Of a stretch of DNA of 46,924 nt, positions 43,416 through 46,924 are shown piece after piece. The translations under genes were made by a program, and so were the position numbers. The DNA lies in contig JNET01029449.1 in the NCBI GenBank assembly GCA_000697455.1, forward strand, positions 1-46,924, read 5' to 3'. Each line of letters opens with the position of its first letter. The stretch's first letter is position 1. Under the pieces are notes generated by a model, which searched no databases, was not told where the DNA came from, and saw only the letters and a list, made by a program, of their open reading frames with translations. The stretch is from Basidiobolus heterosporus B8920. Its lineage: Eukaryota > Basidiobolomycota > Basidiobolomycetes > Basidiobolales > Basidiobolaceae.

Positions 43416-44510
43416 CTAGCATGAAGCCAATACTTGGGCTACGGTAACTTTGCTCTGGTACCCTTCTTCATTGTCATTAATGGTGATTATCGGGCTGCAG
43501 TCGGTGGGGAAGAAGTTTTCATCGTGAGAGCTGGGATTCTTTGTCATCTCAAAGGAATCATGCCAACCTTCCTTGTCGTCCGTGATTTCTGGGCTTCCAA
43601 ACCAGTGTTGGTAGAGTTTGTAAAGAATCGGATCCATCAAAAAAGCTATAAAATTGAATACACCTGGAGAAGACGAAGTGACTACTCTGATAAAGTCTAT
43701 AGCATAGTTGTGCTTGGCCGACGAAAACGAATAGAGGGTTTTTACGATAGTAAATGTGTAAGTTAGAATTGGCACTATTGGATAGCCGATGATCCGTTGC
43801 ACTGCTCGGTTAACCTTTCTGGAAGTTTCACGAGCCCTGCGCTCCATGGTTGCCTTTGTGTGTTCGGGGATGTTATCATTAACTTCATGAGTCAGCGATT
43901 TCTTCAGTCTGTTACTTTCGTGAATTAGCTTTCGGGTAACGATAATTACGACAATCATGCAAAACAATATGCCAACAATCATCCAAAAGAACATAGTCGC
44001 ATATTCCCAGATTAACTCTTGAACTGATCCGCGATCATAGAACCAACAGGCGTCAGTAGGTACATCATACCCGTATTTGTTGAAGATCAAAGGAATCGCC
44101 GCACAAGCCGCAGACAAAATAATAGAGGCCGCGATGTAGTATTTTTGCAGATTTCGGGTTAGGCGATTGAAGATAAAGACTAACAGTAAATTCAAAGCAA
44201 TACATGTTGCAAAGGCCACTAGCATGATCGAGGCAAATATATACACAAACAATGTCAACTTGCACCCCAAGTCCAAGTGACGATTTTTTGGTAAATTAGC
44301 AGAAATCAAAACAGTTAGAACAAGGAGTAGATCAGCATAGCACATTCCTAGCTGTAATCTGAAAGATATTCTGTTGGCGTCTTTAGGGAATTTCCGACTT
44401 ACATAAAATACAATCAGAATCACTGCCAGTGAGCAGGTAGCAGATAATGGACAAAATACTTTAATCAAAGTAGCTAGAACATCATGCTGTTCGGGCGTCA
44501 GTTCTGCCAT
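43416..44510 (-). CDS. Seven-transmembrane receptor, cAMP-receptor-like
   Basis: Single exon, 364 residues with seven hydrophobic segments (about 15-38, 50-70, 85-110, 124-143, 170-195, 240-262, 272-292). The N terminus is short and the third intracellular loop basic (KLIHESNRLKKSLTHEV..RRARETSRKVNRAVQRI). TM6 carries GYPIVPILTYTFTIV and TM7 ends FLMDPILYKLYQHWF, the pattern of the Dictyostelium cAR/fungal Git3-like class of G-protein-coupled receptors. A Cys before TM3 (LGCKL) and one in the second extracellular loop (DACWF) could form the usual disulfide. Ligand unknown. It has no intron. Confidence 0.8.
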   Translation of the reverse strand: MAELTPEQHDVLATLIKVFCPLSATCSLAVILIVFYVSRKFPKDANRISFRLQLGMCYADLLLVLTVLISANLPKNRHLDLGCKLTLFVYIFASIMLVAFATCIALNLLLVFIFNRLTRNLQKYYIAASIILSAACAAIPLIFNKYGYDVPTDACWFYDRGSVQELIWEYATMFFWMIVGILFCMIVVIIVTRKLIHESNRLKKSLTHEVNDNIPEHTKATMERRARETSRKVNRAVQRIIGYPIVPILTYTFTIVKTLYSFSSAKHNYAIDFIRVVTSSSPGVFNFIAFLMDPILYKLYQHWFGSPEITDDKEGWHDSFEMTKNPSSHDENFFPTDCSPIITINDNEEGYQSKVTVAQVLASC

Positions 44511-44775
44511 CGAAGGGTACTTTGAACGCTTATTTGGCCAAGAATAATAAAAAAAGGATGAGTGGTATCGATGTTGGCAGCAATGCAGCGAAAAGCACGG
44601 ATACTCTTCTTTTATAAGACTCTAAAAAGCAATCAAATGGAATCCATAATTAGATTAATGAAGTACTGTTATATCACTCGAATGATGTTTGTGCAAAAGT
44701 AACACTTAGGGTTACCCTAACCCTAGCTTGATTGTTATATTATATAAATATTATGCCTGAGTTATATTAGATTGG

Positions 44776-44823
44776 TCCTAGTAGCGGCCCTAGTAGCAGC
44801 CCCAGTGGCAGCCCTAGTGGCAG
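44776..44823. repeat. 12-bp minisatellite
   Basis: Four units of about CCTAGTAGCAGC / CCTAGTGGCAGC in tandem. A second small array, ATTCATCCACCT-like, follows at 44879-44922. Confidence 0.75.
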
Positions 44824-45337
44824 GATACATCGAAATGCCATGTATTCTACATTTACTTGGAGCCTGGATGGCACATCATCCACCTATTCATCCACTTATT
44901 CATTCACCTGTTCATCCACTTATATACCAATACATACTAATGCGGAAAAGGTCATGAATGTATGACCCCAATATTACTAATTATATAACACAGACAAGTG
45001 GCAAAGCCAAGACTACTACAATGCAAAACCCACTTGCCCGAGTTCCCTTCCAGATCAGTTGAATTTTTCCAGTTCGTACAACTTTCTGAGTTACTCAATC
45101 CCAGTCGGTATCGGACTAGTTTCTACTCTCCAAACCTAGTAGTTGGGAGGGAGATTTCACGCTGGATAGAATACGGTACATGTCCTTCACCACCCTATAC
45201 ACTTTGGTTATACAAGATAAAGAAATTTGCGAGGAAAGCCTAATCTCCATCACAAGGCTTTTCTTATGGCCAAATGACTGCCGTATATGGAAACCCTTGT
45301 TCAACGTAAGATCGGTGTTATATTAATGTTCCCACCA

Positions 45338-45364
45338 GGTTCTCTAACCCTAACCCTAACCCCG
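45338..45364. repeat. Interstitial (CCCTAA)n telomere-like tract
   Basis: CTCTAACCCTAACCCTAACC, three near-perfect units of the common eukaryotic telomere repeat. The tract is too short and too internal to be a chromosome end. Confidence 0.7.
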
Positions 45365-46187
45365 TCTTCACTATGATTCATTACACGTACACCTATACCC
45401 TAACGTTATGCCATCGCATGTATTGACTGTACCCCAATTGTTGTTAATTGAAGTGTATATGAGCTATCCTGTTCACTGCTAAAACTTAGTGTTAATTCTA
45501 GATACGTGTTAGCAAGCAATGGCCATTGATGGTTTTATGAAACCCACAATACCTTGCTATTCATGGCCAGATTAAATTGTTGTTCATGTCAATCGCTCAT
45601 AATAATCTGACATTCCCTAAGTATTAACCTGGATGAATGTTAATCAGCTAATATTAGCATTGCTAGTTAACCTCATTTGGTGTTGATCAGGGTTAGGGTT
45701 GATCTATATTACTCATATGCCAAGTGATAAAGAATTCCCGTAGCGGTTGTTGATTTGTCTATCTGTGATACATGGTCATGGTATTTCTCAATCCGCATAG
45801 CATTACAAAATATCGTAGCCGATATTAGGACCGTGCCTTTTTCCAATATTTCCATTGAACAGCTAATAGAGGATTGGAATTATTACCCAATATTTAGCCA
45901 GTAAATATACTGAAAATCACTTTCCTTGGTTAACCGTAGACAACTTTGCTTATTTCATATTTATTAATTTTCTCATCCGGAATTCACTCTCAGGCTTGTG
46001 GTTGTTGAAATACGTCAATTTAGTATCACAATAGTCATGTATTTAGCTTTATACGTTATATTTTGCATTATCAAATTATTGATAAAGCTGGGAATAATGT
46101 ACCATCTAACTAATCACGTTGCTGTTGGATTTATGAGGAGCCATCAACGTATCGACAATAGCTGAAACTTGTACTCTATTTTCTTAG

Positions 46188-46440
46188 TGTTGAAATTCAC
46201 ATGATTTAGCATCTTACCAATATTATATGTACTTATCAATCTCTCCTTATCCAAAGTACATTAGAGGGTTTTACTTGGATTATTTTCACTGACTTAGCAG
46301 CACCCAAATGACTTGACTTTTGAGATCATGTCCAAATGACCCCAAACCTTACACACATATCTTTGGGTCCTCTTTGAGTATATTCTATATGTTGATCTAT
46401 CAATATCCTGAGGAAAGTATAAAAGCCATCATTGTAACCA
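46188..46440 (-). mobile_element. Partial, diverged Copia LTR
   Basis: Begins TGTTGAAATTCACATGATTT and follows the LTR at 46448-46794 with many substitutions (CCCCAAACCTTACACACATA, AAAGTATAAAAGCCATC), stopping just before that LTR's own start. Confidence 0.65.
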
Positions 46441-46447
46441 AGAAGCT

Positions 46448-46794
46448 GTTGAAATTCACATAATTTAGCACCTAATTATTAATACTTGATCTCATCCTTA
46501 TTATATTTACTTGGCAATTTCCTCTCACCCAGAATTTACACTTGGGTTTTACTTAGAATATTTTCACCAACTTAGAAGTACCCATAATACTTGACTTTTT
46601 CAAACATGTCCAAATGACCCCAAACTTTGCACACATGTTCCTGAGACCTTCCTTAACATATTCTACATGTTGCTTTGCTTACTTCCTGACAAAAGTATAA
46701 ATGCCAACTTTACAATCAATAAATCAATAAGTGAAAACCACATATTCTTCCAACTCTCCAAATCACTTCCAATAACTCCCAGAATCTCACAACA
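46448..46794 (-). mobile_element. Full Copia LTR, left part of inverted pair
   Basis: 347 bp from TGTTGAAATTC to CTCACAACA, with TGTTG...CAACA inverted termini. In minus orientation it starts TGTTGTGAGATTCTGGGAG. It is the most complete LTR of the family in the window. A truncated inverted copy follows without a gap. Confidence 0.8.
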
Positions 46795-46924
46795 GTTTTC
46801 ACTTACTGATTTATTGATTGTAAAGTTGGCATTTATACTTTTGTCAAGAAGTAAGCAAAGCAACATGTAGAATATGTTAAGGAAAGTCCCAGGAACATGT
46901 GTGCAAAGTTTGGGGTCATTTGGA
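46795..46924 (+). mobile_element. Truncated Copia LTR, right part of inverted pair
   Basis: Starts GTTTTCACTTACTGATTTAT, the LTR minus its first ~57 bp, and runs to the window end, mirroring 46609-46739. The truncation point is the same as at 5073. Confidence 0.8.

Larger units (their letters stand above)
44511..46187. other. Gene-poor region with telomere-like motifs
   Basis: About 1.7 kb without a supportable gene. It contains the two small minisatellites at 44776-44922, an inverted TTAGGG/CCCTAA motif (TTAGGGTTACCCTAACCCTA, 44707-44726), (CCCTAA)3 near 45341-45362 and AGGGTTAGGGTTG near 45686. Open frames at 44772 and 44998 are of low complexity or without similarity. Confidence 0.5.

Noticed and set aside
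44772-45243. Two plus-strand open frames in the gene-poor end
   Set aside because: One is a translated minisatellite; the other has no similarity, no splice context and an ordinary length for chance.
46663-46870. Two mirror-image open frames of 67 codons
   Set aside because: They are the two arms of the LTR palindrome read on opposite strands, not genes.
1-46924. tRNA, rRNA and CRISPR
   Set aside because: No cloverleaf with a GGTTCGAANCC-type arm, no rRNA-like stretch and no regularly spaced identical repeats were seen by eye; a covariance-model scan would be needed to exclude small RNAs.

Overview
The window is nuclear DNA of a fungus, most likely an early-diverging (zygomycete-grade) lineage. 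This rests on gene content: Kre9/Knh1-like and GPI-anchored wall proteins, an Ecl1-type protein, a PPxY alpha-arrestin, a CYSTM protein, a cAMP-receptor-like 7TM protein, a fungal trpD-type gene and Copia retrotransposons. It also rests on many short GT-AG introns (mostly 57-80 nt) and a convincing U12-type AT-AC intron, a class absent from most Dikarya but retained in some early-diverging fungi. A Basidiobolus-like or Mucoromycota-like source is a guess. I saw no tRNA, rRNA or CRISPR.

Layout. 1-5.9 kb is a graveyard of Copia retrotransposons in both orientations, with a foreign solo LTR (5-bp target duplication) inside one and an inverted pair of LTRs between two others. 6.2-23.5 kb is gene-dense: GPI-anchored Cys-rich protein (+), taxilin (+), alpha-arrestin (-), MFSD1-like transporter (-), proteasome assembly chaperone Pba1/PAC1 (-), tRNA-dihydrouridine synthase Dus1 (-), a bacterial-type DUF1648-like membrane protein (+), a Kre9/Knh1-like GPI protein (-), GPI12/PIG-L (-), a mitochondrial TPR protein (+) and a TBC Rab-GAP (+). 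23.5-26.1 kb is a local duplication array: the tail of the TBC gene plus a CYSTM gene and its promoter exist in three copies, the middle one having lost its CYSTM gene.

26.8-44.5 kb holds an importin-13/Kap122-like karyopherin (+, with the U12 intron), an Ecl1-like protein (-), a second secreted Kre9-like protein (-), gluconokinase (+), mitochondrial phosphate carrier (+), COX17 (-), an EML-family WD40 protein apparently preceded in frame by a C2 domain (-), anthranilate phosphoribosyltransferase (-) and an intronless 7TM receptor (-). 44.5-46.9 kb is gene-free: small tandem repeats, TTAGGG-like motifs and Copia LTRs, ending in the same inverted LTR pair seen near 5 kb, flipped.

The genes do not form one pathway. 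They are ordinary housekeeping, wall/GPI, trafficking (TBC, arrestin, taxilin, importin) and mitochondrial (phosphate carrier, COX17, TPR) genes. Spliced gene models below were built by hand from splice signals and protein similarity recalled from known families. Two genes (taxilin, Dus1) carry single-base frame breaks that may be assembly errors or real lesions.
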